64,000 nucleotides of DNA from Desulfobacteraceae bacterium (GTDB lineage Bacteria > Desulfobacterota > Desulfobacteria > Desulfobacterales > Desulfobacteraceae): NCBI GenBank assembly GCA_024225635.1, contig JAAEMK010000106.1:27034-91033 (forward strand). Direction: 5' to 3'. The translations under genes were made by a program, and so were the position numbers. Below, piece by piece: positions 16,868-25,125 of the stretch. The notes beneath the pieces are model-generated. The model was not told the origin of the DNA and did not search any database. It was given only the letters and a program-made list of their open reading frames with translations. The first letter of the stretch is position 1. Every line of letters starts with the position of its first letter.

Positions 16868-17599
16868 TCATGCTTCCTGCTCGGAAAGATTGCCGGCCGC
16901 CCATAAGGCCGCCTGCAATCGTCCTTTCACATTGATTTTCTTAAAGATATTGTGAAGATGGGTTTTTACGGTATGGGGGCTTATACAGAGTTCATGGGAA
17001 ATTTCTTTATTGGAGGCTCCCTGGGCAATTTTCTCCAGGATTTCCTGTTCTCTCTGGGTCAGGGGCTCCTTATTATCAGCCAGATTCTGGTTATCAGCCA
17101 GATTCTGGTCTTCAGACATATACTGAAATTCGCCGAATTTATTAAAACTCAGTCCCATTCCCTGGATTGAGTTCCGTACGACCTTTGCTTTGATAGTTAC
17201 CTTGGCCCTGTCTCCGGTTAATTTTTTCAATGCGGTAAGTGGAATATCAATGTTCACCTCCAGCTCCGAGCCGATTTCAAGGGGATGATCGGTTTCAACA
17301 AAAGCGCCCGTGGAGGATATATCCATTGCAGTGGTATCCAAAAACGTATTGGATGCCTGGGGGTTGGTTGGGAGCTTGAGTTGTACGGGGACTGCAAGCT
17401 TGAACCGTTCCGAGCTTCTCTGATTATTGTTTTTCCGCATAAATTCAAGTATTCCTTTAGGTTCTTTCAATAACCAAAACATGAAAGAGTGTTGAAACAG
17501 ACTTCCGGCCCGGTTCCGGCACTGCCAGTCTTCTATCGCCAAAACGCGTTGATTTGCAGGCATCCTGGCAAGTATGGCTGAAATGGAAACCATGCTCAC
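16868..17599 (-). CDS. PilZ domain plus LuxR-type HTH regulator
   Basis: The 243-residue protein combines a PilZ domain (about 58-160) with a C-terminal LuxR helix-turn-helix (about 178-240). PilZ shows RSSERFKL (RxxxR-like) and DISSTGAFVE (D/NxSxxG), the two c-di-GMP contact motifs. The HTH has LTQREQEILEKIAQGASNKE and SPHTVKTHLHNIFKKI. A duplicated DQNLADNQNLADN stretch links them. An alternative start at 17440 (MRKNNNQRSS) would remove the first 53 residues; both are possible. It is predicted to be a transcription factor responding to c-di-GMP. The next gene, transcribed divergently, has a c-di-GMP riboswitch. Confidence 0.82.
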   Translation of the reverse strand: MSMVSISAILARMPANQRVLAIEDWQCRNRAGSLFQHSFMFWLLKEPKGILEFMRKNNNQRSSERFKLAVPVQLKLPTNPQASNTFLDTTAMDISSTGAFVETDHPLEIGSELEVNIDIPLTALKKLTGDRAKVTIKAKVVRNSIQGMGLSFNKFGEFQYMSEDQNLADNQNLADNKEPLTQREQEILEKIAQGASNKEISHELCISPHTVKTHLHNIFKKINVKGRLQAALWAAGNLSEQEA

Positions 17600-17729
17600 A
17601 TTTAAAGGCTAAATTACTTTACTGATTTTTTAATGTCAATCGACATGGCGGCAAATTATTGAAAAAATGGTACCAATGGCGTATTTACAGGGCCCGGCAA
17701 AATGTATAATTATTTTTGATAGAATTTAT

Positions 17730-17805
17730 AAGAAAAAGCCAAACCTGTCGTGAGGCAGGGACGGAAAGCCGATGCATCTCCCGGGGAGACAGGCCGGTTG
17801 CCTTG
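17730..17805 (+). ncRNA. Cyclic di-GMP-I riboswitch (GEMM-I)
   Basis: The leader has the GEMM-I core. GCCAAACCTGTC pairs with GGCAGG across a GTGA tetraloop, then comes the conserved GACGGAAAGCC strand (consensus GACGCAAAGCC), then a second hairpin TCTCC-CGG-GGAGA, and a closing CCGGTTGCC strand. Layout and spacing match c-di-GMP-I aptamers. It ends about 30 bases before the ATG of the VPLPA-CTERM gene, with A and T runs between that may act in the expression platform. Whether ligand turns expression on or off is not clear. Confidence 0.85.
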
Positions 17806-17836
17806 AAAAAAAACTTTTTTTTAGGGAACTTGAAAC

Positions 17837-18499
17837 ATGAAAAAAATTCTACTGCTTCTCTCAGCAATGATTCTCACCGCATCGGCAAGCCATGGCGCTA
17901 CCTTTGGACTCTATGACTCAAACGGCCTGGTGCAGGAGATTGATCTGTTCAGCTCCAAGAAGACGGCTGAAAAACATTACAAATACAATCATGCTTCCGG
18001 CCATCCCCAGGGATTTAACAATCTTTTGGGAAAAGAAAAGGGTTTTGTATGGCTTTACCAACAAAGTAATACAGGAGAGTATTCATTCGGACAGATATTC
18101 GGAAAGGACAAAAGCGGCTCAGATAATTGGCAATCTGTAGACACATGGACCAAGGTCACTGGAAGCAGTGAGAATCCATACGTATCCGTGAGTGATGATA
18201 ATGGATTCGAATTTGATGAACACTGGCGAACCGACACATTTTATGGCACTTTTCTTTTCAGGAACAATTCCGACGGAGGGATGATCAGCGGAATAAAAGG
18301 TGATGACTTTGAGATTAAGTTTGAAGCCTACGGCCAGGACGGGGTTACCAGCTTTCAATTTGCCAATAATGGCTCCGACCCCCTGGAGCTGAATTTTGGC
18401 GAAGAATATACCATTAAGGCAGTACCTGTTCCAGCGGGTGTCTGGCTTATGGGCACAGGTCTTGCGGCCCTTATGGGATTAAGAAGAAAACACGCCTGA
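17837..18499 (+). CDS. VPLPA-CTERM sorting-signal protein
   Basis: The 220-residue secreted protein starts with a signal peptide (MKKILLLLSAMILTASASHG) and ends with a sorting tail: VPVPAGVWLMGTGLAALMGL then RRKHA. This is the VPxPA-CTERM pattern (motif, hydrophobic span, basic end) processed by exosortase-type enzymes linked to exopolysaccharide secretion. The middle part is not recognised. The gene is controlled by the upstream c-di-GMP riboswitch, fitting a biofilm or surface role. A strong terminator follows. No exosortase gene is in the window. Confidence 0.85.
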   Translation: MKKILLLLSAMILTASASHGATFGLYDSNGLVQEIDLFSSKKTAEKHYKYNHASGHPQGFNNLLGKEKGFVWLYQQSNTGEYSFGQIFGKDKSGSDNWQSVDTWTKVTGSSENPYVSVSDDNGFEFDEHWRTDTFYGTFLFRNNSDGGMISGIKGDDFEIKFEAYGQDGVTSFQFANNGSDPLELNFGEEYTIKAVPVPAGVWLMGTGLAALMGLRRKHA

Positions 18500-18537
18500 A
18501 AGCAAGCAGCTGCAATTTTAAGCAACGGCTTTTATAT

Positions 18538-18584
18538 GCCCAAACCCTCCCGGAGATGCGCCGGGAGGGCTTGGGCCTTTTTTT
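18538..18584 (+). terminator. Intrinsic terminator after the VPLPA-CTERM gene
   Basis: GCCCAAACCCTCCCGG and CCGGGAGGGCTTGGGC form a 16-bp stem with a single mismatch around a 7-nt loop, followed by eight T. Confidence 0.92.
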
Positions 18585-18828
18585 CAAAGAAGGTGCTGAT
18601 ATTGCCCGGAAGCGATCCTTCCCCTGTGCTCCCCCCCCCGGGCATGAGACTCAGGTTAACGGGGGATGCCCCGGGAAAAAATAAAACCCATCCTTTTCCC
18701 GTTATTTCGCCCTGTCCCGTCCCAAAAAAATGAACATATCTATTGATTTTTAAAGGAAATAATGGCATATACAAGGCTTTAGTTTTATAGTTTCAATTTC
18801 ATTAGTCACCTGGAGAAATCATCCCGAC
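18585..18828. other. Intergenic region, promoter of first SRPBCC gene
   Basis: No gene is seen. The last 100 bases (from GAACATATCTATTGATTTT) resemble the region before the paralogous gene at 21475, including TTTTAGTTTTAT-like and TTTCATT segments, so the duplicated unit included its promoter and leader. A C/G-rich patch at 18631-18675 could fold (CCCCGGGCAT against ATGCCCCGGG). Confidence 0.5.
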
Positions 18829-19260
18829 ATGGCACTTTTCAGCTCAACCATCACCATCGATTCCGATGTGGAATCCGTATTCAAATTTGCCACCGATCCC
18901 AAAAACAATGTAACCTGGCAATCAAACTTTGTCTCGTACCAGCAGACAAACGGCGACGGCATGGAAGTGGGCGCGGCCTACAGGTATGTCAACTCGTTCC
19001 TTGGCATAAACCTGCAGACCGATGGGGTGGTCACCGAATATGAACCCAACCAGGTGATGACCTTTGAATTCACCTCCCCGACCGTGTCCGGCTCAAGCAG
19101 GTTCCAGGTTGAAGAAAAGGGCAATAAAACCGAGCTGACCGTCACCGGGAAGGCCGATCTCAGCGCCATTAAATTTGGCAAGAAATTAGCTGAGATGAAA
19201 GCAAAGAAACAGATCAAATCCGACCTGAAGAGACTCAAGAAAGTGCTTGAAAAAGCTTAA
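18829..19260 (+). CDS. SRPBCC family (START-like) protein, copy 1
   Basis: The 143-residue protein has the SRPBCC / polyketide-cyclase-like fold pattern: an N-terminal STITIDSDVESVFKFATD strand-helix, VVTEYEPNQVMTFEF and a basic C-terminal helix (LKRLKKVLEKA). Such proteins bind hydrophobic ligands in a deep pocket. A close paralog lies at 21475-21906 with the same length. The pair flanks a set of small membrane protein genes. Function is unknown. Confidence 0.75.
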   Translation: MALFSSTITIDSDVESVFKFATDPKNNVTWQSNFVSYQQTNGDGMEVGAAYRYVNSFLGINLQTDGVVTEYEPNQVMTFEFTSPTVSGSSRFQVEEKGNKTELTVTGKADLSAIKFGKKLAEMKAKKQIKSDLKRLKKVLEKA

Positions 19261-19290
19261 CAAGCCCCGGAAGCATCAAACCACCATAAC

Positions 19291-19338
19291 AAGGCTGCAC
19301 CCACATCCATAGGGATGGTGGCGCAGCCTGTTTTTTTT
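19291..19338 (+). terminator. Intrinsic terminator after SRPBCC copy 1
   Basis: AGGCTGC and GCAGCCT pair around an inner hairpin (CCATCC/GGATGG-like), followed by a T run (19331-19338). Confidence 0.85.
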
Positions 19339-19390
19339 ATAAGCATGCCCGCCAAGCCCCCCTGGGATGAAGCCTCCACCCACTTTTTTG

Positions 19391-19419
19391 TTGACATCCG
19401 GACAATATACAACCATACT
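19391..19419 (+). promoter_or_regulatory. Likely sigma-70 promoter for the 19465 operon
   Basis: TTGACA at 19391 and CATACT at 19414 are 17 bp apart, a fair match to -35/-10 boxes, about 45 bp before the ATG. Confidence 0.45.
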
Positions 19420-19464
19420 ACTATGTAATGAGTTTATAACACATTAACAGAATGGTAACTATTT

Positions 19465-19914
19465 ATGCTGGAACAATTTGACCAGGAGATCAAAAAAGTC
19501 AGGGCACGTTTCAAATTATCCCTGGCACAGTTCGGCTCCCTTGTAGGAGCGCCCGCCATTACCGTAAAGAGGTGGGAAGAGGGGGTAAAGCCCCAGGAAC
19601 GCTTTGTATTTCAGACCGTTCTCGTCCTTGGACTGATCAATGATCCGGGTGAGGTCTTTTTCGACCTTGGCAGGCAGGGCATTGTGCTTGATGAAAAACA
19701 CTGGGAAGGATTTGCAAGCCTTGTCAAAGCAGCACAAAAGAGCCTTGTTGCCGCAAAAGAGACAAACCTGCCCGAACCCAATGTGGCCGGTGCACTCGTG
19801 GCGGGGATTTCAGGGCTTCTCAGCCTGATCGCCACGGCCTTTGCCGCCAAGAACATGCTTGGCGCAAAGGCGTCCTCCTCTTTTGCGACCCGTATTGCCC
19901 AGTTTCTTAAATAG
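19465..19914 (+). CDS. HTH-domain protein with hydrophobic C-terminus
   Basis: The 149-residue protein starts with an XRE-like helix-turn-helix (residues 1-45: FKLSLAQFGSLVGAPAITVK then RWEEG). The C-terminal third is hydrophobic (AGALVAGISGLLSLIATAFA), which would place it at the membrane. It may be a membrane-tethered regulator of the following genes. It begins an operon with the YaaW-family gene and small membrane proteins. No known family name could be assigned. Confidence 0.6.
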   Translation: MLEQFDQEIKKVRARFKLSLAQFGSLVGAPAITVKRWEEGVKPQERFVFQTVLVLGLINDPGEVFFDLGRQGIVLDEKHWEGFASLVKAAQKSLVAAKETNLPEPNVAGALVAGISGLLSLIATAFAAKNMLGAKASSSFATRIAQFLK

Positions 19915-19962
19915 ATGCCGGGGAGGGGGGCAGTCCCATCCCTTGAACCAAAAGGAATTTCC

Positions 19963-20754
19963 ATGACCGAAATAAAACTCAGACAAGACGATGACGATCT
20001 TTTGCCCCTGCTCAGAAAATGCAGCAGGGATGAGCTGGACAACCTGGTGGGGTATATCACGCAAAAGGGTGGTGTTTCCTGCCAGCTAAAGCAGACAAGA
20101 GCGTATAAGACCAACTTTCCCGATCATCCCGTTTATGTGGATGAAATTGCAGCGGAGATCCAGAAATTCGGTGGAAATACCATTCTGAATATCATGCGAA
20201 AAGGCAAGGGGGCATATTACAAAAACATCGTATGTGATGTGGCATCACGCCTGAAGGTAAAGTTTGATAAAACGGACGGAATAGACACCATTGAGCAGCA
20301 AATTCTGCTAAAGGTCCTGGAACTGTCCTGGGAAAAAATGGACAACAGTGAAAAAGAGGCGCTCCTGAAAGGCATCATGGATGATACCGGCGCGGCCGAT
20401 CTTTCAGGGGATTTTCCCAAAGCGCTTATCTGTGCCGCAGTGATAGCAGGCGGAGCCGTTGTATCCTACCGGCTATCCCTTCTTGTTGCCAACGCGGTTG
20501 CAAAACTGACCCTTGAAAAAGGGATCACGGTTGCGGCAAGCGCCCTGCTTTCACGCTGGGTATCCATATTTGCCGGAACAATAGGGCTTGGAATTACAGC
20601 ACTCTGGACAGCCTTTGATGTGGCGGGCCCGGCATTTCGTGTAACAGTGCCCTGTGTCCTGCACATTGCCATGTTAAGGCAACTTCATCTTGTAAGAGAA
20701 TCAGGGGTTGATCCTGATAAATCATTTAATATTAAGGAGGAGAACAATGATTAG
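19963..20754 (+). CDS. YaaW / UPF0174 family protein
   Basis: The 263-residue protein matches the YaaW (UPF0174, DUF3944-type N-terminus) family as I know it from E. coli: DDDLLPLLRKCSRDELDNLV, then IQKFGGNTILNIMRKGKG, VASRLKVKFDK and the terminal FRVTVPCVLHIAMLRQL. The middle has a hydrophobic Ala/Gly-rich region (about 150-235), so membrane association is likely. The start at 19963 is preceded by AAAGGAA. Its function is unknown in any organism. Its stop overlaps the next small gene. Confidence 0.75.
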   Translation: MTEIKLRQDDDDLLPLLRKCSRDELDNLVGYITQKGGVSCQLKQTRAYKTNFPDHPVYVDEIAAEIQKFGGNTILNIMRKGKGAYYKNIVCDVASRLKVKFDKTDGIDTIEQQILLKVLELSWEKMDNSEKEALLKGIMDDTGAADLSGDFPKALICAAVIAGGAVVSYRLSLLVANAVAKLTLEKGITVAASALLSRWVSIFAGTIGLGITALWTAFDVAGPAFRVTVPCVLHIAMLRQLHLVRESGVDPDKSFNIKEENND

Positions 20755-20941
20755 AACAGTTATCTCATTTGCCGCGGGATTTGCGGTTGCAAAGCTCACA
20801 GCTGACAGCAAAATCATCAAGAAGACAAAAGAATGCGCCGCGGAAAATTATGAAAAAGTGAAGTCCGCCTCTAAAAAGGTCGCCGGCGTGGTTAAGGACG
20901 AATTTTCCTCAAAAGAAGAGGGAATAGAGAAAGAAGCCTAA
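20747..20941 (+). CDS. Small membrane protein, 64 residues
   Basis: The start ATG at 20747 has AAGGAGG just upstream and overlaps the end of the YaaW-family gene. The protein has one N-terminal hydrophobic segment (TVISFAAGFAVAKL) and a charged Lys/Glu-rich amphipathic tail. It is very like the next small protein (shared ISFAAGF, AK, then VKDEFS/IKDEFS), so the two are paralogs. The layout resembles YtxH/DUF5132-type proteins. Function is unknown; scaffolding of a membrane is a possibility. Confidence 0.7.
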   Translation: MIRTVISFAAGFAVAKLTADSKIIKKTKECAAENYEKVKSASKKVAGVVKDEFSSKEEGIEKEA

Positions 20942-20978
20942 CCTGATATTTTCAGGTTAGGCCGAAAAGGGGGGAGCC

Positions 20979-21140
20979 ATGCTCAAATATGTAATAAGTT
21001 TTGCAGCGGGTTTTGTGACAGCAAAGGTTGTAACAAAACCGAATGTGGAACGCTTTAAAAAAGCCGCCTTAAAAACCTGCGTCGTCATCAAGGATGAATT
21101 CTCCGACAAAGAGAAAGAGAACGCAAAAGAAGCCATTTAG
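20979..21140 (+). CDS. Small membrane protein, 53 residues, paralog of the preceding gene
   Basis: ATG at 20979 follows GGGGGGAG. The sequence opens MLKYVISFAAGFVTAKVVTK and ends with a charged helix (KDEFSDKEKENAKEAI). It shares the hydrophobic head and the VIKDEFS motif with the 64-residue protein before it, and the pattern of the 108-residue protein at 25126-25452 (GFLIAAGVTLVATNPKVREK). It lies in the same operon. Confidence 0.65.
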   Translation: MLKYVISFAAGFVTAKVVTKPNVERFKKAALKTCVVIKDEFSDKEKENAKEAI

Positions 21141-21152
21141 CAAGGAGAGATC

Positions 21153-21287
21153 ATGCACATACTTTTTTTTAGACCTTTGACACTGCTTGCCCTTGGGGCA
21201 ACCCATTTTCTGGCCTACAAGGCTGGAAAAAAATCCGAAAAACCGGGAACCGACAAAAAAGCTGAAAAGAAAGCCGAGAAAAAATAG
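21153..21287 (+). CDS. Small membrane protein, 44 residues
   Basis: ATG at 21153 follows CAAGGAGAGATC, a good ribosome-binding site. The peptide has one hydrophobic span (RPLTLLALGATHFLAY) followed by a very Lys-rich tail (KKAEKKAEKK). It starts 12 bp after the previous stop and is followed by a terminator. No family is recognised. Confidence 0.6.
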   Translation: MHILFFRPLTLLALGATHFLAYKAGKKSEKPGTDKKAEKKAEKK

Positions 21288-21310
21288 CAGCCCATTTTCA
21301 ATGGAGTCAT

Positions 21311-21353
21311 GAACCCGGGGTGAAGAAGAGATCAACTCTTTCCCCCGGGTTTC
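21311..21353 (+). terminator. Terminator of the small-protein operon
   Basis: AACCCGGGG pairs with CCCCGGGTT around an inner GAAGAG/CTCTTT stem, followed by a short T-rich end (TTTCCTGTTT). The long stem and position after the 44-residue gene support it. Confidence 0.75.
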
Positions 21354-21474
21354 CTGTTTGCACATTTTCATAATGGATGAACATATCCATGGATTTTAAA
21401 AGGGAAAAATGATATAAGAGGCGTTTTAGTTTTATCGTTTTAATTTCATTATTCAAGTGGGAAATCATTAAAAT

Positions 21475-21906
21475 ATGGCACGTTTCAGCTCAACCATCAC
21501 CATTGATTCCAATGTGGAGTCTGTATTTGACTATGTAACCAATCCTGAAAACAACAGCGCATGGCAATCAAGCTTTGTCTCTTACAAACAGACAAATGGA
21601 GATACCATGGAAGTTGGCGCGACCTACAGATACATCAACTCTTTTCTTGGAATAAACATGCAGACCGAGGGCGTGATAACCGAGTATGAACAAAACCAAG
21701 TCATGGCCTTTGATTTCACCTCCTCGACGGTGTCGGGATCAAGCAAATTCCAGGTTGCGGAGAAGGCCGATAAAACAGAGGTGACCCTCACGGGCACGGC
21801 TGATCTCAGCTTCATGAAATTTGGTAAAAAATTAGCCGAGATAAAAGCGACAAAACAGATAAAATCCGATCTCAAGAAGCTCAAGAAAATCCTGGAGACA
21901 AGTTAG
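21475..21906 (+). CDS. SRPBCC family protein, copy 2
   Basis: The 143-residue paralog of 18829-19260 has the same length and near-identical blocks (FSSTITIDSNVESVF, VISEY-like ITEYEQNQVMAF, the Lys-rich end KSDLKKLKKILETS). The upstream 90 bases also resemble those of copy 1. It is convergent with the triple FeoA gene. Binding of a hydrophobic ligand is the usual property of the fold; the role here is unknown. Confidence 0.75.
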   Translation: MARFSSTITIDSNVESVFDYVTNPENNSAWQSSFVSYKQTNGDTMEVGATYRYINSFLGINMQTEGVITEYEQNQVMAFDFTSSTVSGSSKFQVAEKADKTEVTLTGTADLSFMKFGKKLAEIKATKQIKSDLKKLKKILETS

Positions 21907-21973
21907 CGGACCAACTTGCCCCCGGAACAATCAAATTTCTTAAAACAAGCTGCAGGCCTCAGCCGAAAAGGGA

Positions 21974-22720
21974 CTAATCGTCAGCCTTTTCGACCAGGAT
22001 GGCCGTGCAGCTTGTTTTTTCAAGAATGAGCCTCAGCCCCCCATGGGTCATTATGACAACCGGATCAATTTCCCTGTGCATGTTGAATGTTTCGGCAGGC
22101 GCGACTCCCTCGAGCCTTAACAGGGAACCGGCCTCGATATTCCCATGCATAAAAACAGCTCTCTGGGCCCGTTGACCGCCAAGGACCTTTTTCACATGGA
22201 ACTCTTCCCCCCTGGCGGCTGAACAGAACTGAAGCTCACGCCCCTTCATGGTTCCCCATATCTTTGCGGCAACACCTTCACTGAGGCGTACCCTCTGCCC
22301 GGAACTGACGACCAGTACGGTATATTCCATTGGAGGAACGACACGGACAAAACTGACCTTGTCGTCATTTTTCAGGCCAAGGGTGGAAAGCGCGTCGGCA
22401 AGTCCAGTTCCGCCGACAATACCTTCGATGTGACCGGACTCTCCGGGTTTGAGTTCGGCAATGGGCAATTTTCTGCCGTCGTCAAGGTGGGCAACCACCT
22501 TTGTCGCCATGCCCCTGCCAAGGATTCTTTCGCCCGTGGGACCCTTGACCTTAACGGGCTTGACAAGGATCTCCTCGTCAAGACGGGTCAAAAGGTCCCC
22601 TTCGTATAAACCTATATGTTGAAAGTGAGATGCAATATTTGAATTTTCGATCTTTACGATTTTCAGGGTTTCATCAAAAGGAGCCTGATTCAATGGTATA
22701 GTCATAATTAGTTTACACAA
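21974..22720 (-). CDS. Protein with three FeoA-like (SH3-type) domains
   Basis: The 248-residue protein can be cut into three FeoA-like units. The first is at about 10-75 (HFQHIGLYEGDLLTRLDEE), the second at about 88-165 (LKPGESGHIEGIVGGTGLAD, then LGLKNDDKVSFV) and the third at about 175-245 (FHVKKVLGGQRAQRAVFMHG, then IEAGSLLRLEG). FeoA domains are small beta-barrels that normally help FeoB or serve as metal-sensing C-termini of DtxR proteins. Three in tandem without a partner domain is unusual. It is the last gene of the seven-gene ATPase operon. A start at 22705 (MTIPLNQ) is equally possible. Confidence 0.65.
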   Translation of the reverse strand: MCKLIMTIPLNQAPFDETLKIVKIENSNIASHFQHIGLYEGDLLTRLDEEILVKPVKVKGPTGERILGRGMATKVVAHLDDGRKLPIAELKPGESGHIEGIVGGTGLADALSTLGLKNDDKVSFVRVVPPMEYTVLVVSSGQRVRLSEGVAAKIWGTMKGRELQFCSAARGEEFHVKKVLGGQRAQRAVFMHGNIEAGSLLRLEGVAPAETFNMHREIDPVVIMTHGGLRLILEKTSCTAILVEKADD

Positions 22721-22778
22721 TCTGATATGAAATGGTTAAAGTTTCCTTGCCTGTCATTCCGTGGCTCGATGGATCCGG

Positions 22779-24884
22779 TCACATGCTTGGGGCAACAGGC
22801 TCTCTGTTATTTTTCACCGCGGCATATCCCAATATCCCAATGGTACTGAAATTATGCAGCACCGCCGATATAACCGGCTGGAGATACCCGAGGGTTGCCA
22901 GAAACAGGATGGTAGAATTTATTCCTACGGCAGAGTAGAAACAGTTGTCAATACTTTTATGATAATTTACCGCAATGGCCCGTGCCTTGGTCAGGCATTC
23001 CAGGTCATCGTCAATGAGTACGATCTGGGCGGAATCCTTAGCAATATCGGCACCATCGGGCATACAGACCCCGGTATGGGCCGTCATCATGGCGGGGGCA
23101 TCATTGACGCCGTCACCAACAAAGGCAAGGGTTGCTCCCTGCTCCTTCAGATTCGCTACAATGGCTGCCTTGTCTTCCGGCTTCAACTCCCAGTGGATCT
23201 CATCGAGATCCTCAAGCTTTTGCGCAACCGCCCTGGAAGTTATCTCATGATCCCCAGTAAGCACAACTATCTTTTTTATCCCCTGGGATTTCAATTCCTT
23301 CAGAACCCGGGCCGTTTCTGGCCGAATCTCATCACGCAGGGCAATGACGCCGATCAGCTTACAGTTCTTTGCGACAAAGAGAAGACTCTTTCCATCCTCC
23401 ATGAGATTCTCCGCCGCCTTATCGCACAGGGAACAGTCAATGCCCTCATCCTCTTCGATAAAATGGCGGCTTCCCACAATGATATTGTCATCGTCAATAT
23501 ATGCCGACACACCATGGGCCACTACAAAATCCACACCGCCGGTGGTGGGAATGTCAAGGTTTTTATCCCTGGCAGCCTTGACCACCGCATTGGCAACGGG
23601 ATGGGTATAGTGGGCCTCGGCACCGGCTGCAAGGGATAGAAGCCCATCCTCCGTCACACCGTTAAAGGAGACGATATCCGTCACTTTCAGGGCGCCGGTG
23701 GTAAGGGTTCCAGTCTTGTCAAAGACCACGGTGTCAACCCTTGCCAGGGTATCCAGGGCTTCAGCACCTTTCAGCAGCACACCGTTCCTGGCCGCTGTAA
23801 ACATGGCGATCTTCGCTCCGATGGGAGTCGAGAGCTTGATGGCGCAGGAATAATCAACGGTCAAAACAGAGGCCGCCCGGACAAGATCCTTTGTGGCAAG
23901 GTAAATCCCCATGCCCAGGGCAAAGGTGACGGGAACGAGCTTGTCCGCCAGCTCCTCACTCCTTTGCTGTGTCTGGGACTTTGATTTAAGGGACTGTTCG
24001 AGGAAACGGCTTATCCTTGCCATGCCGGTATCCGCCCCAACATGAACAGCCTCGATTTTTAGCCTGCCCTCCTCGATGATACCGCCGGACAGGATCTCAT
24101 CCCCGGATTTCATGTGAACGGCCAGGGATTCCCCTGTTATGGAACTCTGGTTGACAAGGGCATCTCCATCAACAACAACACCGTCAATGGGGACAAGCTC
24201 GCCCGTGCCGCAGACAACCCGGTCTCCAATGAGAAGATCATTGATATTGATCCTGATCTCACCGCCGTCACGCTCCACCCATGTCTCTTCAACCTGTGGC
24301 TGGAGCAGGTTCTTCAAAAGATCTGAGCTCTTCTCATCACAAAGATCCTCTAAAAAATCACCGGCTGAAAGAAGGGCCGCAACGGTACTTGCTGTAAAAT
24401 AATCCCCTATGCCAAGGGAAAACAGAAGGGCGGACGCATCCAGGACCTCAACCTTAACCCCGTCATTCACAAGGGTATCGACTCCGTCCAGAATCCTGGG
24501 GGCGGAAAGAAAGACCCCCACCGGCGCCGCGATCTCTTTTGGCAGGACCGCAGTTAAAAGTGCCGCAACGGAAACACCCGCCACCTCGAGGGCATCCGTG
24601 GGATGGTGCTTATCCGCATCCACCTGGAAAATCACATCAGGCAGATCCCCCATGAGATCAAGCACCGCCCGCCTTGTTTTCTCATCCCCGTTGTAACGGA
24701 CCACAACCGACGCGGACTTGGTGTTGAGCCTTACCCTTTCAACTCCCGGAATATTGGAGAGGAATGCATCAAGGTAGGTTTGATCAAATTTGGGATCAAA
24801 AAGCCTTGGGCAGTAGATCCTCAACCTTTGGGGGATTTCATGGACGATTTTGTATTTTTTTAAGCCGTTATCCATCCCAGACAT
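22779..24884 (-). CDS. P1B-type metal ATPase with SCA motif, P1B-6 (FezB-like) candidate
   Basis: The 701-residue heavy-metal P-type ATPase has an N-terminal HMA_2-like domain without the CxxC metal site but with an Arg cluster (IPQRLRIYCPRL). The catalytic motifs are intact: TGES (about 250), FDKTGTLT with Asp389, a His-Pro motif, TGD and GDGVNDAPAM. The metal-gating helix reads TVDYSCAIKLSTP, with Ser-Cys-Ala where most P1B pumps have Cys-Pro-Cys. From memory of the family, such non-CPC pumps with an Arg-rich N-terminus are P1B-6, the class that includes FezB of ferrosomes. The ATG at 24884 shares its A with the TGA of the upstream gene, so translation is coupled. Confidence 0.75.
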   Translation of the reverse strand: MSGMDNGLKKYKIVHEIPQRLRIYCPRLFDPKFDQTYLDAFLSNIPGVERVRLNTKSASVVVRYNGDEKTRRAVLDLMGDLPDVIFQVDADKHHPTDALEVAGVSVAALLTAVLPKEIAAPVGVFLSAPRILDGVDTLVNDGVKVEVLDASALLFSLGIGDYFTASTVAALLSAGDFLEDLCDEKSSDLLKNLLQPQVEETWVERDGGEIRININDLLIGDRVVCGTGELVPIDGVVVDGDALVNQSSITGESLAVHMKSGDEILSGGIIEEGRLKIEAVHVGADTGMARISRFLEQSLKSKSQTQQRSEELADKLVPVTFALGMGIYLATKDLVRAASVLTVDYSCAIKLSTPIGAKIAMFTAARNGVLLKGAEALDTLARVDTVVFDKTGTLTTGALKVTDIVSFNGVTEDGLLSLAAGAEAHYTHPVANAVVKAARDKNLDIPTTGGVDFVVAHGVSAYIDDDNIIVGSRHFIEEDEGIDCSLCDKAAENLMEDGKSLLFVAKNCKLIGVIALRDEIRPETARVLKELKSQGIKKIVVLTGDHEITSRAVAQKLEDLDEIHWELKPEDKAAIVANLKEQGATLAFVGDGVNDAPAMMTAHTGVCMPDGADIAKDSAQIVLIDDDLECLTKARAIAVNYHKSIDNCFYSAVGINSTILFLATLGYLQPVISAVLHNFSTIGILGYAAVKNNREPVAPSM

Positions 24885-25111
24885 CAACCTTTCTGTTTTT
24901 TTGACTGATAAAGATTATAGTGCCAGTAAGAAAAACCAAGAAGAGTAAGCCCCGACCCCACATGGAGAACACTGGACTCCTTCCCTTTCGTGAAACCCGT
25001 GATGAGAAGGGTGCCCATGGAAACAGCCATGCCGTATTTTGCTATTTCCCTCTTTTTCTTGGTATCGAGGACACTGCTCTTTTTTGTTTTATCCAAAGAC
25101 CCTTTTTCCAT
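24884..25111 (-). CDS. Small membrane protein, 75 residues
   Basis: The protein has a basic N-terminal third (KKKREIAKYG) followed by two hydrophobic spans (MAVSMGTLLITGF and VLHVGSGLTLLGFSYWHYNL). Its stop overlaps the ATPase start, which suggests that the two products act together, for instance as a small subunit. I do not recognise the family, though similar two-span proteins occur beside HMA_2-type ATPases. Confidence 0.65.
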   Translation of the reverse strand: MEKGSLDKTKKSSVLDTKKKREIAKYGMAVSMGTLLITGFTKGKESSVLHVGSGLTLLGFSYWHYNLYQSKKQKG

Positions 25112-25125
25112 GATCAGTCTCCATC

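Noticed and set aside
17806-17836. A terminator directly after the riboswitch
   Set aside because: A and T runs are present (AAAAAAAAC then T8), but no GC stem precedes them, so an intrinsic terminator is not supported.
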